A stretch of DNA of 64,000 nucleotides. Origin: JAKPQE01 sp041397845 (GTDB lineage Bacteria; Pseudomonadota; Alphaproteobacteria; Rhizobiales; JAKPQE01). The position numbers and the translations under genes were made by a program. This document shows, in pieces, positions 1-9,058 of the stretch. A model generated the notes under the pieces. That model saw only the letters and a list, made by a program, of their open reading frames with translations. It searched no databases and had not been told where the DNA came from. The stretch spans positions 38,226 through 102,225 of the forward strand of contig JAWKVW010000013.1 of the NCBI GenBank assembly GCA_041397845.1. The letters are read 5' to 3'. The first letter of the stretch is position 1. Every line of letters starts with the position of its first letter.

Positions 1-1
1 C

Positions 2-898
2 TTCGCCCTGTCGACGCTGTCCCCCGGCCGCTTCCTCATGCCGGGCGACCTCGACGGCTCGCCCGCCCTCACCTTCTCGCCGCTGCTGCTGCCGGCCGGG
101 GAACGGGCGGTTGCCCGCGGCTCGCTCCAGTCGATGATGGAGCGGCGCTACGAGGCCTATAAGTCGATCGTCGTCAAACCGTTCTTCCGCGATCACTTCA
201 CCCGCCTCGACCGCCAGATTGTCCTTGTCGATGCGCTTGCCGCGCTCAACGCCGGCCCAGAGGCACTCCGCGACCTCGAAGCCGCGCTCGGCGAAATCCT
301 CTCCTGCTTCCGGCCCGGCCGGAACTCCTGGCTCTCCGCGCTTCTCACCCGGCGCATCGATCGCCTGCTGTTCGCCGCCACCAAGGCCGACCACCTTCAC
401 CACGAGGACCACGACCGCCTCGAGGCCGTGCTCCGGCGCCTCGTCGCCAGCGGCATCGAGCGCGCCGAATTCGCCGGTGCCGAGGTCGACGTCCTGGCGC
501 TTGCCTCGGTGCGCGCCACCCGCGAGGCCGTCGTCGACCATCAGGGCGAGCGCCTCGCCTGCATCATGGGCACGCCGTTGCCGGGCGAGCGCGCCGCCGG
601 GCAGGTCTTCGACGGAGAAACCGAAATCGCCATGTTTCCCGGCGATTTGCCTCGCAACCCTGATGAATTGTTCGAGGTCAAAAATCCCGCCGCCGGAAAT
701 CCTGAGATTTCGCCGGCAAACAATGGAAATCATTCACGGAATCCGCCCGCCGCGGTGCCGGGTGAGGACAACCCGCTGCGCTTCGTCCGGTTCCGGCCGC
801 CACGTCTTGAAAAGTCGCCCCGCGGCCGCGAGCTGTCGCTGCCGCACATCCGGCTCGACCGCGCCATCGAATTCCTGATCGGAGACCGGCTGGCATGA
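2..898 (+). CDS. YcjX-family (DUF463) P-loop protein, 5' partial
   Basis: The reading frame is open from the first bases of the window, so the N-terminus with the Walker A motif lies outside; an internal ATG at 38 is not the true start. The visible part carries family-typical stretches (LSPGRFLMPGDL at the edge, RLDRQIVLVDALAALNAG, FAATKADHLHHEDH with the NKxD-like TKAD, LDRAIEFLIGDRLA at the end). The family are predicted GTP/ATP-binding proteins, stress-induced in enterobacteria, with no firmly known reaction. The stop overlaps the ATG of the next gene (ATGA), as in the usual ycjX-ycjF pair, which supports the call. Confidence 0.85.
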   Translation, partial: FALSTLSPGRFLMPGDLDGSPALTFSPLLLPAGERAVARGSLQSMMERRYEAYKSIVVKPFFRDHFTRLDRQIVLVDALAALNAGPEALRDLEAALGEILSCFRPGRNSWLSALLTRRIDRLLFAATKADHLHHEDHDRLEAVLRRLVASGIERAEFAGAEVDVLALASVRATREAVVDHQGERLACIMGTPLPGERAAGQVFDGETEIAMFPGDLPRNPDELFEVKNPAAGNPEISPANNGNHSRNPPAAVPGEDNPLRFVRFRPPRLEKSPRGRELSLPHIRLDRAIEFLIGDRLA

Positions 899-1956
899 CC
901 GACAAACCCACCCGCAGGCCGGCGGCCTTCCGGCTCGACGATCCCGCCATCGCCGTTGCCGGCGCGAACGAGGTGCCGCCCGCCGAGCAGCGCCGTATGC
1001 CAACCGTCGTGACGCCGCTGCCGGACGACGAGGATTTCACCCTCGACGGCGAGCCGGCGCCCCTGCCCGTGCCGCAAGCCGCCAGGGGTTCGCGCTGGGC
1101 GACGCTGTTCTTTGCCGGCCTCGGCGGTCTCGTCTCCCTCGGCATTGGCCTTGCCATCGACCAGCTCATCCGCGACCTCTTCGCCCGCACCGACTGGCTC
1201 GGCTGGGCCGGCGTCGCCTTTGCCGCCCTTGTCGTTGCCGGCGCCGGCGCCCTTGCCTTGCGCGAACTCGCCGGCATTATCCGCCTCGCCCGCATCACCC
1301 ACCTGCGCGAAAAGGCATTCGATGCCGCCGAAAAGGACGACCGCAAGGCCGCCCTTTCCGTCCTTGGCGACATTATCGGCCTCTACCGCAGCCGCCCGGA
1401 GACGGCGCGCGGCCGGGCCGAGCTCGAAAGCCATATGGCCGAGATCATCGACGGCCGCGACCTCGTCCGCCTCGCCGAGCGCGAGCTTCTGGCCGAATTC
1501 GATGCAAGCGCCCGCCGCTATGTGATGGATTCGGCCAAACGCGTCTCGGTCGTCACCGCCGTCAGCCCGCGCGCCCTTGTCGATATCGCCTTCGTCATTG
1601 CCGAGAACCTGCGGCTCCTGCGCCGCCTGTCGCAGCTATATGGCGGCCGGCCGGGCACGCTCGGCATGGTCCGGCTGGCGAAGAATGCCCTTGCGCACCT
1701 CGCCGTCACCGGCTCGATCGCCATCGGCGACAGCCTCGTCCAGCAGCTCATCGGCCACGGCCTTGCCGCCAAGCTGTCCGCCCGCCTTGGCGAGGGCGTC
1801 GTCAACGGCATGCTGACGGCGCGGATCGGCATCGCCGCGATCGACGTCTGCCGGCCGCTGCCCTTCATCGACGGCAAGCCGCCCGCCCTGTCGGATGTGA
1901 TGTCCGAACTTGCCAAACTCGGCGGAACATCGGAGAAGAACGACCGTCGAAACTGA
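895..1956 (+). CDS. YcjF-like TIGR01620/DUF697 membrane protein
   Basis: A 353-residue protein with a Pro/Arg-rich cytoplasmic N-terminus, two membrane segments around residues 68-90 and 100-125, and a C-terminal DUF697 region (about 210-330) with VTAVSPRALVDIAF and GRPGTLGMVRLAKNALAHL. This layout matches the YcjF family, which is almost always encoded right behind YcjX. The start ATG overlaps the stop of the upstream gene, so the two are translationally coupled. The molecular role is unknown; membrane stress response is the usual guess. Confidence 0.85.
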   Translation: MTDKPTRRPAAFRLDDPAIAVAGANEVPPAEQRRMPTVVTPLPDDEDFTLDGEPAPLPVPQAARGSRWATLFFAGLGGLVSLGIGLAIDQLIRDLFARTDWLGWAGVAFAALVVAGAGALALRELAGIIRLARITHLREKAFDAAEKDDRKAALSVLGDIIGLYRSRPETARGRAELESHMAEIIDGRDLVRLAERELLAEFDASARRYVMDSAKRVSVVTAVSPRALVDIAFVIAENLRLLRRLSQLYGGRPGTLGMVRLAKNALAHLAVTGSIAIGDSLVQQLIGHGLAAKLSARLGEGVVNGMLTARIGIAAIDVCRPLPFIDGKPPALSDVMSELAKLGGTSEKNDRRN

Positions 1957-1988
1957 CAAGAACTCGCGGACGAATCTCGACCAGCCCG

Positions 1989-4294
1989 ATGACCAGCACC
2001 CAAGACCCCGGCGCCCGGCCGCTGCCGCCCTCGATCGGCTTCGGGCTAGAGAACCTCGGGCTTGTCGCCGTGCGCCGGCCGCTGCTCGGCGCGCTGATCA
2101 TCCTGGCATTGTCGCTGTTTGCCGCCCTCGGCCTGACGCGGATCGGCTTTGACGACGAACTGCGCAACATCTTTCGCTCGACCAGCATCGACCACAAGAC
2201 GTTCGTCGCCTTCGAGGCCGCCTTCGGCAACACCGAGAGCGACTTCTTCATACTCGTCGAGGGTGACAGGCTCGCGACGCCGGAAGCGCTGGCAAAGCTG
2301 CGCGAATTCACCTTCGATCTGCGCCTCGAGGATGGCGTCGCCTCGGCCGTGTCGCTGTTTTCCCTGCGCAAGGTGCCGGACGCCAACGGCGACGCCCCGA
2401 CCGTCATGCCCGAGGCAATTCCGTCCGGGCCGGCGCTCGAGGAATTGCTCGCCGAGATCGATTCCCATCCGCTCGGTCTCGGCAAGCTGATTTCCCGCGA
2501 CCGCCGGGCCGCCCTCGTCATCGTCGCCGCCGAGCGCGACGCCCAGGAGCTGAAGACCGCCAAGGTCATGTACGGCGAACTGCAAAAGCTCGCCGCAACC
2601 GCCTTCGAGCCGCTCGGCCTGTCGGTCGAGGTCACCGGCATTCCCGTGCTGCGCGTCGAGCTCGTCAATCGTCTGCTCGCCGATCAGGTGCGCATCATCA
2701 CGCTCGGCGTGCTGCTGTCGTTCCTGATGAGCGCCTTCATTTTCCGCTCCCTCGTCGGCGCCCTCGTCACCACCATTCCCTCGCTGGTCGCCGTGCTCTG
2801 GGTCATCGGCCTGATGGGCGTCTTCGGCGTGCACATCAACCTGACGACGACCATCCTGCCGGTGCTGATCCTGGTGCTCGCCTTCGCTGATTCGATGCAC
2901 CTGACCGTGCACATGATGCGCGAGCACGTTGCCGGAAGGTCGCTGAAGGAATCAGCGCTCGCCGCCGTCCGCGAGGTCGGGCCGGCCTGCGTGCTGACAT
3001 CGCTGACGACGGCCATCGCCTTCCTCACCCTCACCTTCTCGGACTCCTTCGCGATCCGCCAGCTCGGCATCGCCGGCTCGATGGCGACCATGCTGTCCTT
3101 CGCGGCGGTCGTCACCGTCGGCCCGCTGCTGTTCCTGCTGATCGCCCGCGGCCCGATCGCGCCGCCGGCCGAAACCGGCCGGCTGTTTCACTTCCTCGGA
3201 TTCTTTTCCCACCACGCCGGCGAGCTCTCCTGGCGCCGGCCGCTGGTGACGGCGGCCGTCGGCCTGCTCGTCGTCCTCCTCTTCGGCTTCGGCCACAGCC
3301 GCCTGCGGCCGGAATTCTCGTTCCGCGAACATCTCGGCGAGAAGATCCCGCGGTCGAGGCGATGGGCCGCATCAATCACGATTTTGGCGGCTCCAACCCC
3401 GTCCACGTCATGATTCCGCTGCCCGCCGAGGGTGGCATCACGGCGCCGGCCAATCTCGATGTCGTGCGCCGCATTCATCTCGCGCTGACCGATTTCACCG
3501 GCTCCAATTCCGTCCTGTCGTTCTGGAGCGTCGTCAAATGGCTCGGCGGCGAGGCCGACCCCGAGGCAATCCGCGAACGCCTCGACGGCCTGATGGCGGC
3601 AATGCCGGAACAATGGCGCTCGCGCCTGTTCACCGAGGACGGCAAGTCCGGCCTCGTCACGGTCTATTTCGGCGACGAGGGCGCCGCCGCCACCATGGCC
3701 CGCCTCTCGGCCCTCGAGGCCAGCACGCGCGCCGCCGTGCCGGAAATGCATGTGCCCGTCCGCGCCACCGGCTTCCTTGCCGTCTCGACCCGCGAGAGCG
3801 ACCGCATGATCATGCAGCTCAATCTGAGCCTCGTGGCCGCGGTGTTCTTCAACATCATCCTCATCGCGGTCGCCTTCCGCTCGGCCCGCGTCGGCCTTGT
3901 CAGCCTCTTTCCGAACCTGTTGCCGATCCTTGCCACCGGCACCTATCTCGTCACCACCGGCCAGGGCCTGCAGTTCTCCAGCGCCATCGCCCTGACCATC
4001 GCCTTCGGCATCGCCGTCGACGACACCGTCCATTTCCTCAACCGCTACCGGCACGACCGCGCCGGATTGCCGGCGCCCGAAGCGGTGCGCGTCGCCAACA
4101 CTGCCGTCGGTCCGGTCCTCGTTGCGACATCAATTGTCCTTTGTATCGGCATAGGTCTGACATTTATCAGCCAACTTCCCATGATGAGACTGTTCGGACG
4201 CCTCTGCGTGCTGACGCTCGGGACGGCCCTCGTCGCCGACCTTGTCCTGCTGCCGGCACTCCTGCTCATCGCCGAAAAACGGAAAAAGCTATGA
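1989..4294 (+). CDS. RND/MMPL-family exporter, split by a frameshift near 3350
   Basis: Two adjoining reading frames, 1989-3413 and about 3350-4294, together give a complete RND-superfamily permease of about 768 residues. The first piece has a membrane anchor at residues 34-54, a periplasmic domain and a bundle of five helices (TLGVLLSFLMSAFIFRS, ILPVLILVLAFADSMHLT). The second piece repeats this plan (LVAAVFFNIILIAVAFRS, ALTIAFGIAVDDTVHFLNRY). The frame changes in 'gagaagatcccgcggtc'; one extra G (cccGgcggtc) would read IPAVEAMGRINHDFGG and join them. The family exports hydrophobic compounds or lipids. It runs with the two downstream genes (ATGA overlap with the next). The break may be an assembly error. 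Confidence 0.8.
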
Positions 4295-4806
4295 CCTTCA
4301 TGACCGCCCCCCGCATGGCGATCGCCGCCGCGCTCATCAGCGCGTTGCCGCTGTCGGGGTTGGCACTTGCCGACGAGTCGATGCTCGAGGACCTCGCCGG
4401 CGAATGGACTGGCATCGGCAAGGCCCAGCGCCGCGCCGACGGGCCGCTCGAGCCGATCAAGTGCAAGATTTCCTCGACCCTGAAGGCCGGCGGCCTCGAG
4501 CTCGGCCAGTCCGGCCGCTGCGCCACCACCGACCAGACCTCCTCGATCAGCGGCTTCATCCGCTTCGACCCGGCCAGCGGCCGCTACACCGGCACCTGGA
4601 AGACCACCGCCGACGGCAAGGTCGCCGACCTTGACGGCAGCCGCATCGGCGAAACCATCGTCTTCAACGCGCAGGAGCGCGGCGGCGGCGCCAGCGGCCG
4701 CATCGAGCTCATCGCCGGAGAAGGCGCCGGCTACGTCATGCGCATCACCTCGCAGACAGGCGGCGGACCGGTTTCGGCATCCGAAATCGTCTTCTCGCGG
4801 CGCTGA
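4291..4806 (+). CDS. Small secreted protein of unknown function
   Basis: A 171-residue protein whose ATG overlaps the stop of the RND exporter, so the two are likely co-translated. Residues 1-28 look like a Sec signal peptide (hydrophobic core AIAAALISALPLSGLALA, cleavage after ALA). The mature part is a beta-rich domain beginning EDLAGEWTGIGKAQRR, with two cysteines (CKISS and GRCATT) that could form a disulfide, and pattern GRYTGTWKTT resembling lipocalin-like extracellular domains. No specific family was recognised. A periplasmic helper of the exporter is an inference from position only. Confidence 0.75.
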   Translation: MTFMTAPRMAIAAALISALPLSGLALADESMLEDLAGEWTGIGKAQRRADGPLEPIKCKISSTLKAGGLELGQSGRCATTDQTSSISGFIRFDPASGRYTGTWKTTADGKVADLDGSRIGETIVFNAQERGGGASGRIELIAGEGAGYVMRITSQTGGGPVSASEIVFSRR

Positions 4807-4822
4807 TATCGGGCGCGGCGCC

Positions 4823-5752
4823 ATGAACGTGACGGCACCGCGCCGCATCCACCTCATCTACAATCCGACTGCCGGCCAGCGCCGGCGCGGCTTCGTCGGC
4901 AATGTCGTCGAAGGCCTTGCCGCCGCCGGCGTCGAGATTCTCGAGCGCCCGACCAGCCACCGCGGCCATGCCGAGGCTCTGGCCGCCGCTGCGGTCGCGG
5001 AAGGTGCCGAGACAATAGCCGTCGCCGGCGGCGATGGCACCATCAACGAGGTCGTCAACGGCGTCGCCCGGTCGCCCGGCGGACGCGACGTCGCCATCGG
5101 CATCATCCCTTGCGGCACGGCCAACGTCGTTGCCCACGAGATCGGCCTTGCCGTCTCCGTGCGCGCCACCGTCGAGACGCTCACCCGCGGCACGGCCCGG
5201 GAAATCCGGCCCGGGGTCGTCGACGGCCGGCTGTTCGTCTTCTCCCTCGGCGCCGGCTTCGATGCCCAGGCCGTCGAGACGGTCAATGCACGGGTCAAGT
5301 CGGCCGTCGGTCCCGGCGCCTATGTTCTCTCCGCCCTCGGCCGCGTCGTCTCCCGCCCGCCCGACCGCTACACCGTCATTGTCGACGGCCAGCGGTTCGA
5401 GGCCAGTTCCGTCGTCGTCGCCAAGGGTCGGCACTATGCCGGCGGCTATGTGCTTGCCCCCGCCGCCGACCTTGCCGCCGACCGCTTCGAGGTCTGCCTG
5501 TTCCGCTTCCCGACCCGGGCGCACATGCTCCTCTTCGGCGCCGCCCTCGTAGCCGGCGGCGCCACCCGCCTCGGCAATGCCACGAGCCTGCTGGCCGAAA
5601 CCGTCGAGATCGTCGGCCGCGACGGCGAACGGGTGCAAGTCGACGGCGATGTCGGCGGCACCCTGCCCTGCCGCGCCACGGTTTTCCCCGGAACGCTCCG
5701 CCTCATCTATCCCGCCGGGGCTCGACCTCACGCCCGCTTGGCGTCAGATTAA
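4823..5752 (+). CDS. Diacylglycerol-kinase-family lipid kinase (YegS/BmrU-like)
   Basis: 309 residues beginning MNVTAPRRIHLIYNPTAG. It has the nucleotide-binding motif VAGGDGTINEVVNG near residue 70 and IIPCGTANVVAHEIGL near 95, both hallmarks of the DAGK catalytic domain, followed by the C-terminal beta-sandwich (FSLGAGFDAQAVE, KGRHYAGGYVLAP). Family members phosphorylate diacylglycerol, phosphatidylglycerol or sphingoid lipids at the membrane face. The ATG at 4823 was chosen because it directly precedes the first conserved strand; upstream codons in frame belong to the overlapping secreted-protein gene. Substrate cannot be told from sequence. Confidence 0.88.
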   Translation: MNVTAPRRIHLIYNPTAGQRRRGFVGNVVEGLAAAGVEILERPTSHRGHAEALAAAAVAEGAETIAVAGGDGTINEVVNGVARSPGGRDVAIGIIPCGTANVVAHEIGLAVSVRATVETLTRGTAREIRPGVVDGRLFVFSLGAGFDAQAVETVNARVKSAVGPGAYVLSALGRVVSRPPDRYTVIVDGQRFEASSVVVAKGRHYAGGYVLAPAADLAADRFEVCLFRFPTRAHMLLFGAALVAGGATRLGNATSLLAETVEIVGRDGERVQVDGDVGGTLPCRATVFPGTLRLIYPAGARPHARLASD

Positions 5753-5776
5753 GCGCGACGAAACGGGGCAGCGCCG

Positions 5777-6952
5777 ATGTTCATCACCTTCTTTCACGCC
5801 TTGAAGTCGGCCGGTCTTCCGGTGTCGCTGCGCGAATACCTGACCCTGATGGAAGCCCTGAAGGCCGACCTTGCCGACAAGAAAATCGAGGATTTCTATT
5901 ATCTTTCCCGCGCCGCGCTGGTGAAGGACGAGCGCAACATCGACAAGTTCGACCGCGTTTTCGGCACCGTTTTCAAGGGCCTGGAAAACCTTGGCGGTGC
6001 CATCGAGGCGGAAATCCCCGAGGACTGGCTGCGCAAGCTCACCGAGAAGAACCTCTCGGACGAGGAGAAGGCCCTCATCGAGGCGCTCGGCGGCTGGGAA
6101 AAGCTGATGGAGACGCTGAAGCAGCGCCTCGAGGAACAGAAGGGCCGCCATCAGGGCGGCAACAAGTGGATCGGCACCGCCGGAACATCACCCTTCGGCG
6201 CCCATGGCTACAATCCCGAGGGCATCCGCATCGGCCAGGACGGCAACCGCAATTTCCGCGCCGTCAAGGTCTGGGACAAGCGCGAGTTCAAGGACCTCGA
6301 CGATTCCGTCGAGATCGGCACGCGCAACATCAAGGTCGCGCTGCGCCGGCTGCGCAAGTTCGCCCGCACCGGCGCCCATGACGAACTCGACCTCGACGGC
6401 ACGATCCGCTCGACCGCCCATCGCGGCTTCCTCGATATCCGCATGCGGCCGGAGCGGCGCAACGCCGTCAAGGTGCTGCTGTTCTTCGATATCGGCGGCT
6501 CGATGGACTGGCACATCAAGGTCACCGAGGAGCTGTTCTCGGCGGCGCGCTCCGAGTTCAAGACCATGGAGCACTTCTACTTCCACAACTGTCTCTACGA
6601 GAGCGTCTGGAAGGACAATCGCCGCCGCCAGACCGAGCGGATCGACACCTGGGACGTGCTGCATACCTACCCGTCGGACTATCGGGTGGTCTTCGTCGGC
6701 GACGCATCCATGAGCCCCTACGAGATCTCGCACCCGGGCGGCTCGGTGGAGCACTTCAACAAGGAGCCCGGCGGGCTCTGGCTGGAGCGGCTGCTGAAGG
6801 TCTATCCGTCGACGGTCTGGCTCAACCCCGTGCCGGAGCGGCACTGGCCGACGACCCATTCGATCCAGATGGTCCGCCAGCTCTTCGCCGGCAGAATGTA
6901 TCCGCTGACGCTCGACGGGCTTGACCGGGCGATGCGCGAACTGCTGCGCTGA
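5777..6952 (+). CDS. VWA-domain CoxE-like protein
   Basis: 391 residues starting MFITFFHALKSAGLPVSLRE, the typical N-terminus of the CoxE-like VWA family in proteobacteria. A charged segment (residues 60-120) is followed by the von Willebrand A domain with the metal-site motif FFDIGGSMDWH near residue 237. The second serine of a canonical DxSxS is retained but the first is Gly (DIGGS), a common variant here. Relatives usually work with a MoxR AAA+ ATPase as metal-insertion or protein-remodelling chaperones. No MoxR gene lies beside it in this window. The start is ATG at 5777, 24 bases after the lipid kinase. Confidence 0.85.
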   Translation: MFITFFHALKSAGLPVSLREYLTLMEALKADLADKKIEDFYYLSRAALVKDERNIDKFDRVFGTVFKGLENLGGAIEAEIPEDWLRKLTEKNLSDEEKALIEALGGWEKLMETLKQRLEEQKGRHQGGNKWIGTAGTSPFGAHGYNPEGIRIGQDGNRNFRAVKVWDKREFKDLDDSVEIGTRNIKVALRRLRKFARTGAHDELDLDGTIRSTAHRGFLDIRMRPERRNAVKVLLFFDIGGSMDWHIKVTEELFSAARSEFKTMEHFYFHNCLYESVWKDNRRRQTERIDTWDVLHTYPSDYRVVFVGDASMSPYEISHPGGSVEHFNKEPGGLWLERLLKVYPSTVWLNPVPERHWPTTHSIQMVRQLFAGRMYPLTLDGLDRAMRELLR

Positions 6953-6982
6953 TCGCCCGGCGGCCGTGTCGTTTTGCCCGCG

Positions 6983-7414
6983 TCAGTCCTGCGGACGCAG
7001 CACCAGCACCGAGCACGGCGCGTGGCGGACGATCTTGGCGGCGTTCGAGCCGAGCAGATAGGTGCTCATCGCCGGGCGGTGCGAGGTCATGATGATGAGG
7101 TCGGCCTTGACCTCCTCGACCTCGTCGAGAACCTCGTGGTAGACGCCGCCGATACGGACCGAAACGACGACCTTGTCGGCCGAGATGCCGAGGCCGGTGC
7201 CCAGTTCCTTCAGCTTGGCGCGGGTGCTGTCGACGGCCTGCTTCTCATAGTCCGGCGGCAGATACTCGGCGACGAGGCCGGGCAGCACCTGCAGCACGCA
7301 GACGAGATGGACCGTGGAGTTGTAGCGCTTGCCAAAATCGGCCGCAGCCTCGAGCGAGAGCTTCGAAAACTCCGGCTCGGACGGATCGACCGGCACGATG
7401 ATCGTGGAAAACAT
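6983..7414 (-). CDS. Universal stress protein (UspA family)
   Basis: 143 residues starting MFSTIIVPVDPSEPEFSKL, a single Usp domain. The ATP-binding signature near the C-terminus is GSNAAKIVRHAPCSVLVLR, following the pattern G-2X-G/A-9X-S seen in nucleotide-binding Usp proteins, and VDPSEPE holds the conserved first-strand Asp. An in-frame ATG 15 bases upstream exists, but GGAGGAG sits 6-7 bases before the ATG at 7414, so that start is preferred. It stands alone, convergent with the VWA gene and divergent from the MFS gene. General stress role is by family. Confidence 0.9.
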   Translation of the reverse strand: MFSTIIVPVDPSEPEFSKLSLEAAADFGKRYNSTVHLVCVLQVLPGLVAEYLPPDYEKQAVDSTRAKLKELGTGLGISADKVVVSVRIGGVYHEVLDEVEEVKADLIIMTSHRPAMSTYLLGSNAAKIVRHAPCSVLVLRPQD

Positions 7415-7624
7415 CGAATGCTCCTCCAAATCTCTCTCTAGTGGCTTTCAGCGCCACTGCGTTGCCCGTTCCCGCATCGCCTGTCAACGGCGATTCCCGT
7501 TTGCGGCAGCGCATCCTAGCTTGTTGTGACGCACAATGGCAGCGGCCTGTGTTGCCGAAAAAGGGCTATGGTTCATATAGGTTCAGCGGCGACGCCGCGC
7601 GACCGCGACACAAAGGCAGCACCC

Positions 7625-9058
7625 ATGCAGACCCCTACCCTCACTGGTGCCCCGGGCGGCTGGCGCAGTCCCGTGATCCTGCTGATGGCCATGGCCGCCA
7701 CGATGCAGATCGCCTTCGCCACATGGTGGGCGCTGCTCAACAATTTCGCCGTCACCGAGGTTGCCTTCACCGGCCGCGAAATCGGCATCCAGCAGTCGCT
7801 GCGCGAGATTCCGGGCTTCCTGTCCTTCACCGCCGTCTTCCTGCTGCTGTTCATCCGCGAACAGCGGCTGGCGCTCGTCTCGCTCGTGCTGCTCGGCGCC
7901 GGCGTCGCCGCGACCGGCATGCTGCCGACCGTCTACGGCCTCTATTTCACCACCGTCGCCATGTCGATCGGCTTCCACTACTACGAGACGATGGCGCAAT
8001 CCCTGTCGCTGCAATGGCTGCCGAAGGCCGACGCGGCCCGCCAGATGGGCCGCATTCTCGCCGCCGCCGCCTTCGCCCAGATGATCGCCTACGGCTTCAT
8101 CGCCCTTGCCTGGAAGACGCTGCACCTGTCCTTCGCGGCCGTCTTCGGCATCGCCGGCGCCGTCACGATCGCCGTCGCCATCGGCCTCTGGATCGCCTTT
8201 CCGATGTTCCGCGAGACCGTGCCCCAGCGAAAGACGCTGGTCCTGCGCAAGCGCTACTGGCTCTACTACGCCCTCACCTTCATGGGCGGCGCCCGTCGCC
8301 AGATCTTCACCGTCTTTGCCGGCTTCATGATGGTCGAGAAATTCGGCTACGAGGTGCATCAGGTCTCGACGCTGTTCCTCATCAACTGCGTCGTCAACAT
8401 GCTGTTCGCCCCGAAGATCGGCGCTTTCATCGCCCGCGTCGGCGAGCGCCGCGCCCTCACCGTCGAATATGTCGGCCTCATTGCCGTGTTCGTCGCCTAT
8501 GCCTTCGTCAGCGATGCCCGCATCGCCGCCGCGCTCTACGTCATCGACCATGCCTTCTTTGCCATGGCGATCGCCATGAAGACCTATTTCCAGAAAATCG
8601 CCGACCCGGCCGACATCGCGCCGACTTCCGGCGTCGCTTTTACAATCAATCACATAGCTGCTGTTTTCATTCCCGCGCTGTTCGGCCTCATCTGGCTGAA
8701 GAGCCCGGCCGCCGTCTTCCTCATCGGCGCCGGCATGGCCGGCATCAGCCTCGTTCTCGCCCGCCTCATTCCGCATCTGCCGGAACCCGGCCGCGAGCTC
8801 ATCTGGCACAAGGCGCCCGCCAGGGCCCTCCGCAGCCGAATAATAGACCGCTCGGTCAGGTTGAAAACACGGCTAAGTCTCTCACGGAACGATAAGATTT
8901 TATTCGTTTCTTCGCGATACGATGGCGGCGGACTAAAACAGCGGAGGGTTCGGGACAAACGGCGTTATCGCTGTCTCGAACCTGGAGGAACTACAGAGCG
9001 GACTCTTTGGAAAAGTCGAAATCCTTCCTCACGCGCCACGGCCTCGTCATTCGCCTAG
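7625..9058 (+). CDS. MFS transporter with unusual unterminated C-terminus
   Basis: About 12 hydrophobic segments span residues 10-400 (SPVILLMAMAATMQIAFATW to AGMAGISLVLARLIPHL), the major facilitator fold; the substrate is not evident. ATG 7625 is preferred because AAAGG lies 8 bases upstream; an ATG at 7568 would add an unlikely polar N-tail. After HLPEPGRELIWHK (about 8815) the frame stays open without homology-like sequence through an apparently intergenic stretch and overlaps the next gene by 52 bases. Adjacent stops TAATAG at about 8839 lie in another frame, so the true end is probably near 8840 and a one-base error is suspected. Confidence 0.75.
   Translation: MQTPTLTGAPGGWRSPVILLMAMAATMQIAFATWWALLNNFAVTEVAFTGREIGIQQSLREIPGFLSFTAVFLLLFIREQRLALVSLVLLGAGVAATGMLPTVYGLYFTTVAMSIGFHYYETMAQSLSLQWLPKADAARQMGRILAAAAFAQMIAYGFIALAWKTLHLSFAAVFGIAGAVTIAVAIGLWIAFPMFRETVPQRKTLVLRKRYWLYYALTFMGGARRQIFTVFAGFMMVEKFGYEVHQVSTLFLINCVVNMLFAPKIGAFIARVGERRALTVEYVGLIAVFVAYAFVSDARIAAALYVIDHAFFAMAIAMKTYFQKIADPADIAPTSGVAFTINHIAAVFIPALFGLIWLKSPAAVFLIGAGMAGISLVLARLIPHLPEPGRELIWHKAPARALRSRIIDRSVRLKTRLSLSRNDKILFVSSRYDGGGLKQRRVRDKRRYRCLEPGGTTERTLWKSRNPSSRATASSFA
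8947..8982 (+). other. Inverted repeat before the ribosome-binding site of the sensor gene
   Basis: The arms GGTTCGGGACA (8947-8957) and TGTCTCGAACC (8972-8982) can pair at 10 of 11 positions, with the remaining G opposite T still able to wobble, around a 14-base loop. A GGAGG Shine-Dalgarno-like sequence follows immediately at 8984-8988. There is no T-run, so this is not a terminator. It could be an operator or a translation-control hairpin for the sensor gene. Confidence 0.5.
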
